Counted from the first letter of the stretch, positions 8,032-17,399 are shown. The stretch: DNA of 64,000 nucleotides from CAZICM01 sp964537685 (GCA_964537685.1 CAZICM010000019.1:89691-153690), one strand, 5' to 3'. Translations and numbers: made by a program. The notes: a model not told the origin generated them from the sequence alone.

Positions 8032-9570
8032 GTGGAAACCCGAGTTCTCGATAACGTCCAAAGCCTTGCGCACTTTACGCCCGAGCTCGCTCTCATTGCG
8101 GCGATCCTAGCGATCCTCATATGGGACCTCGTGGTAAAAGGGCGCTCGAAGCTTGCGGGCATTCTCGCGATAGGGCTATCGGCCCTCGCGGTGAATGTGG
8201 TGATGAGCGTTTTATCGCTCGTCCGCGATCAACAGCCGGTGAATCTATTTTACGGACTCCTGGCCTACGATCGCTTTTCAAACATGTTCCGGCTGGTCTT
8301 TGCCTTTGTGACCGCCACGATCATGATATTTTCAATCCCCCAAGGAGACGAAGGCGAAGCGAAGCCTGGCTCGATTGGCCGGGATTTGGGCGAATTTTTC
8401 TGTTTGCTGATGGTGCTGACGCTCGGCATGAACCTGATGGCCGAGAGCCGGCATTTGCTGATGATTTACCTGTCGCTGGAGCTGGTCAGCGTTATCAGCT
8501 TCGTGATGGCGGGTTTTAAGATCAACGACGGCAAATCCAGCGAAGCGGCGCTCAAATACGTTATTTATGGCGGCGTGGCCTCGGGCATCATGCTGTATGG
8601 CATGAGCTGGATCTTTGGCATAACGCAATCGCTCTATTTAGGCGAATGCGCTCAAAAAATCGCCATGCTCTCGGCGGCGCAGGGCAAAGTGCCCGAAGTC
8701 GTCTTTGTGGGCACGATCTGCATGATGGCGGGTTTTGGCTATAAAATCAGCGCGGCGCCTTTTCACATGTGGACCCCGGATGTCTACGAAGGCGCACCCA
8801 CAGCGGTCACGGCCTTTCTCTCGGTTGGGCCGAAGGCTGCTGGATTTGCGGTTCTTGTACGCTTTTTTGCGGATGCGCTGGGCGCGCAGGACATGATGTT
8901 GGTGGCGGGCAAGGCGATTGAAAGCCCTTGGCCTGTCATTGCCGGATGTCTCGCGATGGCGACGATGACCATTGGCAACCTAAGCGCACTGGGGCAAGAA
9001 AACGTCAAGCGCATGCTCGCATATTCGAGCGTAGCGCACGCTGGCTACATGCTGCTTGGATTCTGCGTATTTAGCCAAACGGGCGTCGCGGCAATCGTCT
9101 TTTACATTGTCACCTATTGCTTTATGAACCTAGGCGCCTTCCTGATTGTGATGGCGGTAGCGGAGCGATCGGGTGGAGACGAGACGATGACGGCCTTCCG
9201 GGGGCTGGGCAAGCGGGCGCCTGTGGTCGCGGTCTTGATGGCGATCTTTTTGGTATCGCTGACGGGCTTGCCGCCGATGGCTGGATTTGTGGGCAAGTTC
9301 TATATTTTCTCGGCCTTGGTTGGGGCTGGGGGCGTGTGGAACTGGGTATTGGCGGTTGTGGGCGTGGTGAACAGCGTCATTTCGCTCTTTTATTATGCTC
9401 GGATTCTTCGGGCGATGTACCTGGAGAAGAGCAGCGAAACGGGTCCAACGGTGGTCCGTGGTCTATTTGGAACGACGAGCGTATTGCTGGCGGTGCCCAC
9501 GCTGGTGCTCGGGATTTATTGGGGCCCTGTCTATGATTTCGTGGCCCGCTCGCTCACGATGATTCGCTAA
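8032..9570 (+). CDS. nuoN: NADH-quinone oxidoreductase subunit N
   Basis: This is the third antiporter-like subunit of complex I, 512 residues with about 14 membrane helices, which is normal for the family. Typical signatures are visible: YLSLELVSVISFVMAGF, AAPFHMWTPDVYEGAPTAVT, VKRMLAYSSVAHAGYML and LTGLPPMAGFVGKFYIF. The start is GTG at 8032, only 3 bases after the nuoM stop, so translation is coupled. Unlike NuoL and NuoM it has no extra soluble domain. The gene ends the operon and converges on the CHAD gene. Confidence 0.95.
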   Translation: METRVLDNVQSLAHFTPELALIAAILAILIWDLVVKGRSKLAGILAIGLSALAVNVVMSVLSLVRDQQPVNLFYGLLAYDRFSNMFRLVFAFVTATIMIFSIPQGDEGEAKPGSIGRDLGEFFCLLMVLTLGMNLMAESRHLLMIYLSLELVSVISFVMAGFKINDGKSSEAALKYVIYGGVASGIMLYGMSWIFGITQSLYLGECAQKIAMLSAAQGKVPEVVFVGTICMMAGFGYKISAAPFHMWTPDVYEGAPTAVTAFLSVGPKAAGFAVLVRFFADALGAQDMMLVAGKAIESPWPVIAGCLAMATMTIGNLSALGQENVKRMLAYSSVAHAGYMLLGFCVFSQTGVAAIVFYIVTYCFMNLGAFLIVMAVAERSGGDETMTAFRGLGKRAPVVAVLMAIFLVSLTGLPPMAGFVGKFYIFSALVGAGGVWNWVLAVVGVVNSVISLFYYARILRAMYLEKSSETGPTVVRGLFGTTSVLLAVPTLVLGIYWGPVYDFVARSLTMIR

Positions 9571-9596
9571 ATCACACCCAGCGTATATGTTCCACT

Positions 9597-9624
9597 AAAA
9601 ATCGTATTGCCTTTGGCGCAATAC
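9597..9624 (-). terminator. Intrinsic terminator of the rnj-CHAD operon
   Basis: Read on the minus strand, a 7-bp perfect stem GTATTGC/GCAATAC with a 7-nt loop lies directly after the CHAD stop codon and is followed by GATTTTT. Stem arms are at 9618-9624 and 9604-9610. It sits in the 55-bp convergent gap with nuoN. Confidence 0.75.
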
Positions 9625-9625
9625 C

Positions 9626-10546
9626 TCATTCCCCCAAACACTTCCGCAACGCCTCCGCCCGCTCCCCGCGCAGCGCCTCCATCAACGCTTCCCTCTCCGC
9701 CGCCTTTATGCTCCGTGCCCGCTGCACACATAAAAGCGCCATATCCACATCATGCAGCCGCCCCAGCCGGTTCTGCTGTTTCGCCGCATGCTTCATCAAT
9801 TTCTCTCCCTCTTCCCCCAAGACCGCCCCAAAGAGTTCCGCCGTGTACCGGAGCCGCTTATAAAAAATCCGCTTCTCGTGCATCGCTTCCCCATCGTGCG
9901 GATCGACCTCGCCCAGATCTCTTAGCTCCGTCTGCACCTTTTCGATCGCCTCCCGCCCCAAGAGCTCCGCTTCCATCCCGCCCAGCTTCCTGGGCCGCTC
10001 CAGCCGCCTCGATAATCGTTCCAAGGTCTCCTCTAAACCCGCCACCAACAACGCAGGCCCTGCCTTTCCATCCTCGCTGCCCGCCCGCCTCTGACCGCTC
10101 AGCATCCCTATCACCTGCCGCCTCAGCGCTTGCTCATGCTTCGTACGCCCTGCCAAAAATCGATCCAAACTCGCCCGGTGCGGCCCGTCCACCACCACCA
10201 GCTTCGCCAGCGTCTCGTGCAAGACCTCTTCGTCCCGCAGCGGCCCGGTCATGTCCGCGTAGTGCTTCAGGACCATCCCTATCTCGCGCAGCGCCCTGCG
10301 CCCGTACACCCGCCGCGCCGGCTTTAACATCGTCCGCAGCCTTCGGAGCGCTACCCGAAAATCATGCACCGCCTCCGCAGGATCGTCCGCGCCTTCTCCA
10401 ACTGCACTTCCAGGCTTGGAACGCCGCTTCGCCGAGAGAGCCGCCGCCGATTGAAGCACCCGCGCGTGCGCCCGCTTCGCCGCCTCTACATACGACTGGA
10501 GCTCGCGGCTTAATAGTTCATGCGCCGTCATCGCAGACGTGTTCAT
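9626..10546 (-). CDS. CHAD domain-containing protein
   Basis: This 306-residue alpha-helical protein shows the conserved histidine and basic signatures of the CHAD domain in both halves. These are AVHDFRVALRRLRTML near residues 58-73 and MHEKRIFYKRLRYTAELFG in the second half. CHAD domains are rich in conserved His, Arg and Lys and bind inorganic polyphosphate. Here there is no CYTH triphosphatase domain attached, so this is a stand-alone CHAD protein. Its ATG overlaps the stop of the RNase J gene upstream (ATGA), which implies translational coupling. The family call is strong. A polyphosphate-binding role is inferred from the family. Confidence 0.88.
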   Translation of the reverse strand: MNTSAMTAHELLSRELQSYVEAAKRAHARVLQSAAALSAKRRSKPGSAVGEGADDPAEAVHDFRVALRRLRTMLKPARRVYGRRALREIGMVLKHYADMTGPLRDEEVLHETLAKLVVVDGPHRASLDRFLAGRTKHEQALRRQVIGMLSGQRRAGSEDGKAGPALLVAGLEETLERLSRRLERPRKLGGMEAELLGREAIEKVQTELRDLGEVDPHDGEAMHEKRIFYKRLRYTAELFGAVLGEEGEKLMKHAAKQQNRLGRLHDVDMALLCVQRARSIKAAEREALMEALRGERAEALRKCLGE

Positions 10547-12276
10547 AAACGATTCAGCAATACGGCCACCACCGGCCGCCGCCCCGTTTCCGCTTCGATG
10601 GTGCGCCGCGTTGCAAGCCGAACCGCCTCCACCAGCTCTTCATCGCGCATCCGGCTTCTCCCTTCAGCCGCCTGCACAATCACTTGCTCAGCCGCCCTCG
10701 CTGCAAGCGCTGGAACATCGTCGTCCTCGGGCTCCAGCACCCCTCGCTCCGTCACCGAAACAGGCGCCGCAAGCCCACCCTTGCGATCGAGCAACACCGA
10801 TACAGCAACGACACCCGCGCGCCCAAGCTGAGCCCGCTCCTTCAACACCGAATCCCCAATCGGCTCGCCGCCCGCCGTCGCCACCCGCCCCACCGGCGTC
10901 CATCCCGCCTTCTCCAATGGACGCTCCGCAGACAGCTCCACCACTTCTCCATTTTCAGCCCACAGCACATCGCCCACCCCCAGCGACTTCGCAAGCTCCG
11001 CGTGCCTCACCAAGTGATGCACCGTGCCATGCACCGGAACAAACGATTGCGGCCTAAGTAGCTCAATCATGCGCGTCTGCTCTTCCCGGTGCGCATGCCC
11101 GCTGACATGAATGCCCCGATGGCTCGACCATGAAATGAGTTCCACGCCCAATCTGAGGAGCGAAGCCATCATGTCGAATACCGGCCTGTCATTCCCGGGA
11201 ATAATCCGGCTCGACAGCACCACCACATCGCCTTCTCCAAGCTTAATAAAGGGATGTACACCCTGGGCCAGCCTCGTCATCGCCGAACCCCGCTCGGCTT
11301 GTGTCCCGCTCGCGATCACCAGCAATTGCTCGGGCGGAAGCACAAGAGCGCTCTCGGGCGGCACGATTAAATCGCTCGGAAACGATAGCCGTCCCACCGC
11401 CACCGCCGCTTGAACATGCGTCTGCACGCTCCGGCCCAACAGCACAATCTTCCGCGATGCCCGCCGGGCCAGCTCAAACAGCAGAATGAGCCGCTGCACA
11501 TTCGACGCGAACATCCCAACCACCACAAGCTGCTTCGCCCCGCGAATCGCCTCCCACAGCGCTTCACCCACCGACCGCTCGCTGCCCGCGCTGCCCACCG
11601 AATCGATATTCGTGCTGTCCGAAAGCAGGAGCCTCACACCCGAACGGCCCAGCTCGGCCAGGCGCTCGGTGTCTGTCAGCTCTCCATCGGGCGGTGTCGG
11701 ATCGAGCTTGAAATCGCCTGTGTGCACCATCGTGCCCGCCACAGTACGAATGGCGAGCGCACAAGCATCGGCAATCGAATGCGTCACCCGAATCGGCTCC
11801 ACCTCGAAGGAGCCCACCTGAAAGGGCTGCCGGACATGGCACTCAAACAGCTTCAGCGCCTCCACATCAAAACCATGCTCGGCGGCCCGCTTCTCAATCA
11901 GCGAAAGCGCATGAGGCGGAGCCCACACGGCAAGATGTTCGCCGATCGCCGAGAGGAGGTGCGGAACGGCTCCGATATGATCCTCGTGGCCGTGGGTGAT
12001 GACCAAAGCCCGCACGCGATCGGCCCGCTCGATGAGGTAATCGAAGCGCGGATGGAGCACATCGATACCCAGATCGCTGACGGGAAAAGAGATGCCGCAA
12101 TCGATGACGAGGATGTCGTTGCCCTGCTCCAGCGCGAGGCAATTCATGCCGATTTCGCCCCAGCCTCCCAGCGCGGCGAGCCGCAGAATGGAAGGGGCGG
12201 GCGGCTCTGTGGAGATGGGTGACGGAGCCGCGGTTTTGATGTGCCGTTTTGCTTTGGTTTTGTTGTCCACGAGCAT
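10543..12276 (-). CDS. rnj: Ribonuclease J (beta-CASP metallo-beta-lactamase)
   Basis: This 577-residue enzyme of the RNase J family combines 5'-to-3' exonuclease and endonuclease activity in RNA decay and maturation. The zinc motif THGHEDHIG is at residues 94-102. The later metal ligands appear in MVHTGDFKLD, and the beta-CASP region carries HVSGHAH (near 385-390) and FVPVHGTVHHL. It has the usual C-terminal domain for dimerisation. The first ~28 residues form a basic, Pro-rich extension. No convincing ribosome-binding site is visible at the ATG. The gene is co-transcribed with the CHAD gene and diverges from nrdJ. Confidence 0.93.
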   Translation of the reverse strand: MLVDNKTKAKRHIKTAAPSPISTEPPAPSILRLAALGGWGEIGMNCLALEQGNDILVIDCGISFPVSDLGIDVLHPRFDYLIERADRVRALVITHGHEDHIGAVPHLLSAIGEHLAVWAPPHALSLIEKRAAEHGFDVEALKLFECHVRQPFQVGSFEVEPIRVTHSIADACALAIRTVAGTMVHTGDFKLDPTPPDGELTDTERLAELGRSGVRLLLSDSTNIDSVGSAGSERSVGEALWEAIRGAKQLVVVGMFASNVQRLILLFELARRASRKIVLLGRSVQTHVQAAVAVGRLSFPSDLIVPPESALVLPPEQLLVIASGTQAERGSAMTRLAQGVHPFIKLGEGDVVVLSSRIIPGNDRPVFDMMASLLRLGVELISWSSHRGIHVSGHAHREEQTRMIELLRPQSFVPVHGTVHHLVRHAELAKSLGVGDVLWAENGEVVELSAERPLEKAGWTPVGRVATAGGEPIGDSVLKERAQLGRAGVVAVSVLLDRKGGLAAPVSVTERGVLEPEDDDVPALAARAAEQVIVQAAEGRSRMRDEELVEAVRLATRRTIEAETGRRPVVAVLLNRL

Positions 12277-12750
12277 TCGCTTTTTGGATGTTGCCGCGGA
12301 ATCCTACGCAAATCGCGATGAGAACCGGCGCGTAATTCCATTCGCTGCCCGGCACTGTGCGAAATTGGGCGCCCATGTCCACCTCATGAAAGCGACAAAG
12401 ATGTTGTCAATGCACTCGCACATAAAAGAGATAAACGATCGGTCCGTATCGGATAGCTTTCAAGCATTCGCCGTGTTTTCATGGGGTTTTTCAGTGGCAC
12501 GGACCTTGAATTCCGTTCAGGGAGCTCAAATGTCTACGCCTTTGGTGGACGCACCAGCGATAGCGTTCAAGTCTCCTCGAGACACCAGGGATAGAGCCCC
12601 CTTGCCATCGCCGCTGAACTCGACTAGCACCTCGCTTGTGTTGATCATGGCGGTGCCGTTGCGGAACAATCCCAACGTCTAGGGGGCGGTCCCCTGGACA
12701 TGTTGGTCATGGGCACAGGAGTTGAGCAGATGGATTCAGGAGGGCGGAGG
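12277..12750. other. 474-bp divergent intergenic region between rnj and nrdJ
   Basis: No gene is supported here. The region must hold the rnj promoter (minus) and nrdJ promoter (plus). Small hairpins are visible, for example GTCTC-CTC-GAGAC near 12572-12584 and GGGG/CCCC near 12681-12694. I found no B12 box of a cobalamin riboswitch and no NrdR-box palindrome, the two expected control sites for a class II reductase gene. Confidence 0.4.
12648..12662 (+). promoter_or_regulatory. Possible sigma-54 promoter for nrdJ
   Basis: TGGC (12648-12651), 7 bases, then TTGC (12659-12662) gives the -24/-12 spacing of sigma-54 promoters. The match covers only the eight core bases, and about two chance matches are expected in a window this size, so it is weak. 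It would start transcription about 75 bases before the preferred ATG. Confidence 0.25.
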
Positions 12751-15700
12751 ATGGCGCAGGGGACGATGGTGGAAGATACCGCGGAGACACAGCGCACCCG
12801 GACGGGAACCGGGGCGAAACAGATAAATAGGGGCGACAAAAACGGAAAAAAGAATCAGAACGGCAAGGGCCAAGGAAACGGCTCGGCGAGCGCGGCATCG
12901 CGGGCTCCCTTGGCGAGCGCGGCATCGGTGAAGACTCCATCCAAGACCAAGGGCCTCGGTTTTTCGCGCCGCTTCACCAAACGCGGCATCGATCCTCTCG
13001 ATCAAGTTACCTGGGAGCGCCGCCAAAGCGTCATCACCAACCCCGACGGCTCGGCCGTCTTTCGAATGGAGGGGGCCGAAATACCGGCCGGCTGGTCTCA
13101 GCTCGCCACGGACATCGTGGTGTCCAAATATTTTCGCAAAGCGGGCCTGCACGGCAACAAAGACGAAGGCGAAACCAGCGTTCGCCAGGTGGTTCACCGG
13201 CTTGCGCGGACCATCCGGGAAGTCGGCGAGCGCATGGGCGGCTACTTCGCGACCTCCAAAGACGCCGATACCTTTGAGGCAGAACTCGCCTTCTATTTGG
13301 TCAACCAATACGGCGCCTTCAACTCACCGGTATGGTTCAACTGCGGCCTGTATCACCGCTACGGCATCGAAGGCACGGGCGGCAACTTTGCCTGGATGGA
13401 GACCAAGGAAGGCACGGGCGCCGTATGCGAAACGCCCAACGCCTATGAGCGCCCTCAATGCTCGGCCTGCTTTATCCAAAGCATACGCGACGACTTGATG
13501 GGCATCTACGAACTGGTCAAGAGCGAAGCGAGACTCTTTAAGTACGGCTCGGGAACAGGCACCAACTTCAGCACCATCCGGGGCAAACAAGAAAAGCTTT
13601 CGGGCGGCGGAACCAGCTCGGGCCTGATGAGCTTCCTCGAAGTATTTGACCGGGCGGCGGGCGCCACCAAAAGCGGCGGCACCACCCGAAGAGCCGCAAA
13701 GATGGTCTGTCTCGACATGGACCATCCCGAGATTGGCGAGTTCATTCAATGGAAAGTGCGCGAAGAAAAGAAGGCGCACGCGCTGATTGCAGCCGGTTAT
13801 TCGGCGGATTTTAACGGCGAGGCCTATCACACCATCAGCGGACAGAACTCCAACAACTCCGTACGGGTAAGCGATGTATTCATGCGCGCCGCGACCACGG
13901 GCGGAACATGGCAAACGGTATCGCGCACCACAGGCGAAGCCGTCGACACCTACGACGCCAAAGAACTATGGCGAAGCGTCGCCGAAGCCGCGTGGGCCTG
14001 CGCCGATCCCGGCGTTCAATACGACACCACCATCAACAAATGGCACACCTGCCCGAACACGGCCCGCATCAACGCCTCCAATCCGTGTTCCGAATACATG
14101 TTCCTCGATGATTCGGCCTGCAACCTAGCCAGCCTCAACCTCACCAAATTCCTAACCGAGGACGGCTCATTTGACATCGAAGCCTTCCGCGACGCCGTGC
14201 GGGTCTTCTTTGTGGCCCAGGAAATCCTCGTGGACTTTTCGTCCTATCCCACGGCGCTCATCACCAAAAACTCCCACGACTACCGGCCATTGGGCTTGGG
14301 TTACGCTAACCTCGGCACGCTCCTGATGTTGCGCGGCATCCCCTACGACTCCGACGAAGGCCGGGCCATCGCCGCCGCCATCACCGCGATCATGTGCGGC
14401 AAGGCGTATGCGGTATCCGCTGAAATGGCTGCGAGCGTAGGACCTTTCCCCGGCTTTGCCAAAAACCGCGAACCGATGCTCCGCGTGATGAGCATGCACC
14501 GCGACGCCGCCTACAACATCGATCGCGATCGCTGCCCCGAAGACCTATGGCGTGCGGCCCGCGAAGATTGGGACAACGCGCTAACGCTTGGCAAACAGCA
14601 TGGCTACCGCAACGCCCAATCCACGGTACTCGCGCCCACGGGCACCATCGGCCTCCTGATGGATTGCGACACAACAGGCATCGAACCCGACTTTGCGCTG
14701 GTGAAGTTTAAGAAACTCGCGGGCGGCGGATATTTTAAGATTGTGAATCAATCCGTGCCCGAAGCGCTCAAACGCCTGGGCTACGGCGAGATCGAAGTGC
14801 AGGACATCGTGGCCTATGTCTCCGGCACCAACACGCTACTTTCGGCGCCCCACATCAACCGGGCCAGCCTCCGGACGCGCGGCCTATCGCACGACGAACT
14901 CTCGAAAATCGAAGCGGCACTTCCGGGCGTATTCGATTTAGAACTCGCCTTCTTACCCTGGGTCCTCGGCGAAGCGTGTTACGAACGGCTGGGCGTCGCG
15001 AAAGAGCTCTACACCCGGCCGGGCTTTTCGCTCCTGCGCCATTTAGGCTTCACGTCCGAACAAATCGAACAAGCGGGCGAAGTCATCGTTGGACGGATGA
15101 CGGTCGAAGGCGCGCCACATCTGCGCATCGAACACTATCCGGTATTTGACTGCGCCAACCGCTGCGGCAAAACCGGCAAACGATTTATCGCCCCGATGGC
15201 CCATATCCGGATGATGGCGCAAGTGCAGCCCTTTTTATCGGGCGCCATTTCGAAGACGGTGAACCTACCCAACGAAGCCACGATTGACGACGTACAGCGC
15301 ATCTATGAAGAGGGCTGGAAGCTGGGCTTAAAAGCCGTGGCGCTTTACCGCGACGGCTGCAAAGCATCCCAGCCCTTGTCGACATCGAGCGGCGACAAAA
15401 AGACAAAGACCACCGACGACTCCGTACCGCCGCCGGCATCTGTACAGGCGACGCGCGCGGCCGATCCGGAAACGCTCTTGGACGGCGTACCCGTTGGAAC
15501 GCAGCGCTCACCCGGCGAGCGCACCCGGCTACCCAAAAAGCGCCGCGGCTTTACCCAAGAGGCGCGGGTAGGCGGCCATAAAATCTTCCTGCGCACGGGC
15601 GAATATCACGATGGCCGCCTGGGCGAGATTTTCATTGACATGCACAAAGAAGGCGCGGCCTTCCGCTCCTTGATGAACTGCTTTGCGATGGCCGTATCGA

Positions 15701-16140
15701 TGGGCCTTCAGCATGGCGTTCCCCTATCGACCTTTGTGGAGCAATTCACCTTTACGCGCTTTGAACCCCAGGGCACGGTAGAGGGGCATGACTACATCAA
15801 ATTCTCCACCTCGGTTGTGGACTACATCTTCCGGGTGTTAGCGGTTGAATATGAAAACCGCTATGACCTAGCGCATGTCCAGCCTGCGGTTGTATTACCC
15901 ATAGAAGATCCGGCGGATTCGCGGGCGCAGGAAGGGGCAATGATACCCACATCGAGCCGAGTAGTGGGAGCATTACAGCGGCATCATGAAGAACGATCGA
16001 TGCCAGCGAGCGCATTGGACGCACAATTAGAAGACATGATGGGCGACGCGCCGGTGTGTGACACCTGCGGGCATATTACGGTAAGGAATGGGGCCTGTTA
16101 CAAATGTTTGAATTGCGGGAACAGCATGGGATGTAGTTAA
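12751..16140 (+). CDS. nrdJ: Adenosylcobalamin-dependent (class II) ribonucleoside-diphosphate reductase
   Basis: This oxygen-independent class II reductase makes deoxynucleotides using coenzyme B12. From ATG 12751 it is 1129 residues. A low-complexity Lys/Asn/Ala-rich leader (~60 residues) precedes the barrel. Visible signatures are FNSPVWFNCG, GSGTGTNFS, the active-site loop NPCSEYMFLDDSACNL, and STVLAPTGTIGLLMDCDT. A C-terminal zinc-ribbon-like end has CDTCG and CYKCLNCG, which in this family holds the redox-active cysteines. ATG 12751 is preferred because AGGAGG lies 7 bases upstream (12738-12743); in-frame ATGs at 12700, 12709 and 12730 lack this. No nrdA/nrdB is seen nearby. Confidence 0.95.
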   Translation: MAQGTMVEDTAETQRTRTGTGAKQINRGDKNGKKNQNGKGQGNGSASAASRAPLASAASVKTPSKTKGLGFSRRFTKRGIDPLDQVTWERRQSVITNPDGSAVFRMEGAEIPAGWSQLATDIVVSKYFRKAGLHGNKDEGETSVRQVVHRLARTIREVGERMGGYFATSKDADTFEAELAFYLVNQYGAFNSPVWFNCGLYHRYGIEGTGGNFAWMETKEGTGAVCETPNAYERPQCSACFIQSIRDDLMGIYELVKSEARLFKYGSGTGTNFSTIRGKQEKLSGGGTSSGLMSFLEVFDRAAGATKSGGTTRRAAKMVCLDMDHPEIGEFIQWKVREEKKAHALIAAGYSADFNGEAYHTISGQNSNNSVRVSDVFMRAATTGGTWQTVSRTTGEAVDTYDAKELWRSVAEAAWACADPGVQYDTTINKWHTCPNTARINASNPCSEYMFLDDSACNLASLNLTKFLTEDGSFDIEAFRDAVRVFFVAQEILVDFSSYPTALITKNSHDYRPLGLGYANLGTLLMLRGIPYDSDEGRAIAAAITAIMCGKAYAVSAEMAASVGPFPGFAKNREPMLRVMSMHRDAAYNIDRDRCPEDLWRAAREDWDNALTLGKQHGYRNAQSTVLAPTGTIGLLMDCDTTGIEPDFALVKFKKLAGGGYFKIVNQSVPEALKRLGYGEIEVQDIVAYVSGTNTLLSAPHINRASLRTRGLSHDELSKIEAALPGVFDLELAFLPWVLGEACYERLGVAKELYTRPGFSLLRHLGFTSEQIEQAGEVIVGRMTVEGAPHLRIEHYPVFDCANRCGKTGKRFIAPMAHIRMMAQVQPFLSGAISKTVNLPNEATIDDVQRIYEEGWKLGLKAVALYRDGCKASQPLSTSSGDKKTKTTDDSVPPPASVQATRAADPETLLDGVPVGTQRSPGERTRLPKKRRGFTQEARVGGHKIFLRTGEYHDGRLGEIFIDMHKEGAAFRSLMNCFAMAVSMGLQHGVPLSTFVEQFTFTRFEPQGTVEGHDYIKFSTSVVDYIFRVLAVEYENRYDLAHVQPAVVLPIEDPADSRAQEGAMIPTSSRVVGALQRHHEERSMPASALDAQLEDMMGDAPVCDTCGHITVRNGACYKCLNCGNSMGCS

Positions 16141-16247
16141 AGTATCGCAAAGCTCAGCCCTCTGAACGGCACCTCGGTTTTCGATTCCTGATCCCCGCCT
16201 CCAAAACACCTCTTGATCTCCCTTCATCAGCCATCCTACTATCCACT

Positions 16248-16369
16248 GAGGGTGTCCTACAGGGCGTCGCGAGCGCCTCAAAGCTAGGAAGCCCGACGGA
16301 GCCGTACATCGTACGGTGACGGAGGGCGACCGACGATTTGAGGCGCGCAGCAGCCTTGTAGACACCCTC
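16248..16369. repeat. 122-bp palindromic element with nested hairpins
   Basis: The outer arms (16248-16282 and 16337-16369) are imperfect inverted repeats of ~35 bases beginning GAGGGTGTC and ending GACACCCTC. In the centre is a perfect 6-bp hairpin, CCGTAC-ATC-GTACGG (16302-16316), flanked by GC-rich partly complementary segments. A smaller ACACCC-TC-GGGTGT inverted repeat follows at 16362-16375. The unit lies in the 291-bp gap between nrdJ and panB and has no coding capacity. It resembles a dispersed intergenic repeat (MITE- or REP-like), but only this one copy is in the window. Confidence 0.65.
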
Positions 16370-16431
16370 GGGTGTGCAGCAGCCCTGTGACACCCAGGCG
16401 TGGACCCCAAAGGCCGCGACCAGGAGGAAAA

Positions 16432-17391
16432 ATGTACGGACCCAATAGCCAAGGCGGACAACCCCCGTCCGGTGCATCCGGACGTGCTCCCAAACCCCCT
16501 TCCAAACTGACCGTGCCCGAAATCCGCGCACGAAAAGGTGGCCCTCCCCTCGCGATGGTTACCGCCTACGATTTCACCATGGCCAGACTTCTCGACGAGG
16601 GCGGTGCCGATATGCTTCTCGTCGGCGATTCTTTGGGTATGGTCGTTCAAGGCCATCCCAATACTCTCCCCGTCACCGTCGAGGAAATTTGCTATCACGG
16701 CCGCGCCGTCGCCCGAGGCGCCAAACGAGCTCATGTCGTCGGCGATATGCCCTTTATGAGCTTTCAAGTATCGCCCCAGCAAGCCCTTGAAAATGCCGGC
16801 CGCCTCATGAAAGACGGCTCGTTCGAAAGCGTAAAACTCGAAGGCGGCGAAGATGTCGCCGAACATGTCCGAAGACTCGTCGCCGCCGGTATCCCCGTTA
16901 TGGGTCATGTCGGCCTCACACCCCAATCGGTACATGCCATGGGCGGATTTAAAGTGCAGGGCAAAGGCGAAGAACAAGCCGAACGCCTCCTCGCCGATGC
17001 CCGCGCTCTCGATGAAGCCGGCGTTTATGCGATTGTATTGGAAGCTATTCCACCCGATTTGGCCGAATTGGTCACGAAAATTGTCTCTGTGCCCACCATC
17101 GGCATAGGCGCCGGCTCGGCCTGCGACGGTCAGGTTTTGGTCTGTTACGATATGCTAGGCATGTTCCGGGATTTTCAGCCCAAATTCGCCAAGCGATTCG
17201 ATGAAATTGGAAACCGCATCGTCGAAGCCACGCAGCACTATGTCGATGAAGTCCAAACCCGGGCATTTCCCGGCCCGGAACATAGCTTTAAACCCAATGG
17301 CTTCTTGCCCCGCATCGTCGCCAAAGGCAGCGAACCCGAACAGGTCTCCGACGAAAACGAAGAAATCCCTCCGCATTGGCAAACCCATTGA
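16432..17391 (+). CDS. panB: 3-methyl-2-oxobutanoate hydroxymethyltransferase (ketopantoate hydroxymethyltransferase)
   Basis: This enzyme transfers a hydroxymethyl group from methylene-tetrahydrofolate to 2-ketoisovalerate, the first step of pantothenate (and so coenzyme A) synthesis. The 319-residue protein shows the family motifs MVTAYDFTMARLLDEGGADM, VGDSLGMVVQGHPNTLPVT, VGDMPFMSFQ, KLEGG, GHVGLTPQS and IGIGAGSACDGQVLV. Metal-binding Asp residues fall in VGDS and GDMPF. The first ~28 residues are an unusual Gly/Pro-rich tail. ATG 16432 was chosen because AGGAGG sits 4 bases upstream. A GTG at 16372 is possible but lies next to the palindromic repeat. panC is not adjacent. Confidence 0.95.
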   Translation: MYGPNSQGGQPPSGASGRAPKPPSKLTVPEIRARKGGPPLAMVTAYDFTMARLLDEGGADMLLVGDSLGMVVQGHPNTLPVTVEEICYHGRAVARGAKRAHVVGDMPFMSFQVSPQQALENAGRLMKDGSFESVKLEGGEDVAEHVRRLVAAGIPVMGHVGLTPQSVHAMGGFKVQGKGEEQAERLLADARALDEAGVYAIVLEAIPPDLAELVTKIVSVPTIGIGAGSACDGQVLVCYDMLGMFRDFQPKFAKRFDEIGNRIVEATQHYVDEVQTRAFPGPEHSFKPNGFLPRIVAKGSEPEQVSDENEEIPPHWQTH

Positions 17392-17399
17392 TCTAAAAT

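Noticed and set aside
12277..12750. Cobalamin riboswitch before nrdJ
   Set aside because: The B12 box and the typical stem order are not visible by eye; a covariance-model search would be decisive.
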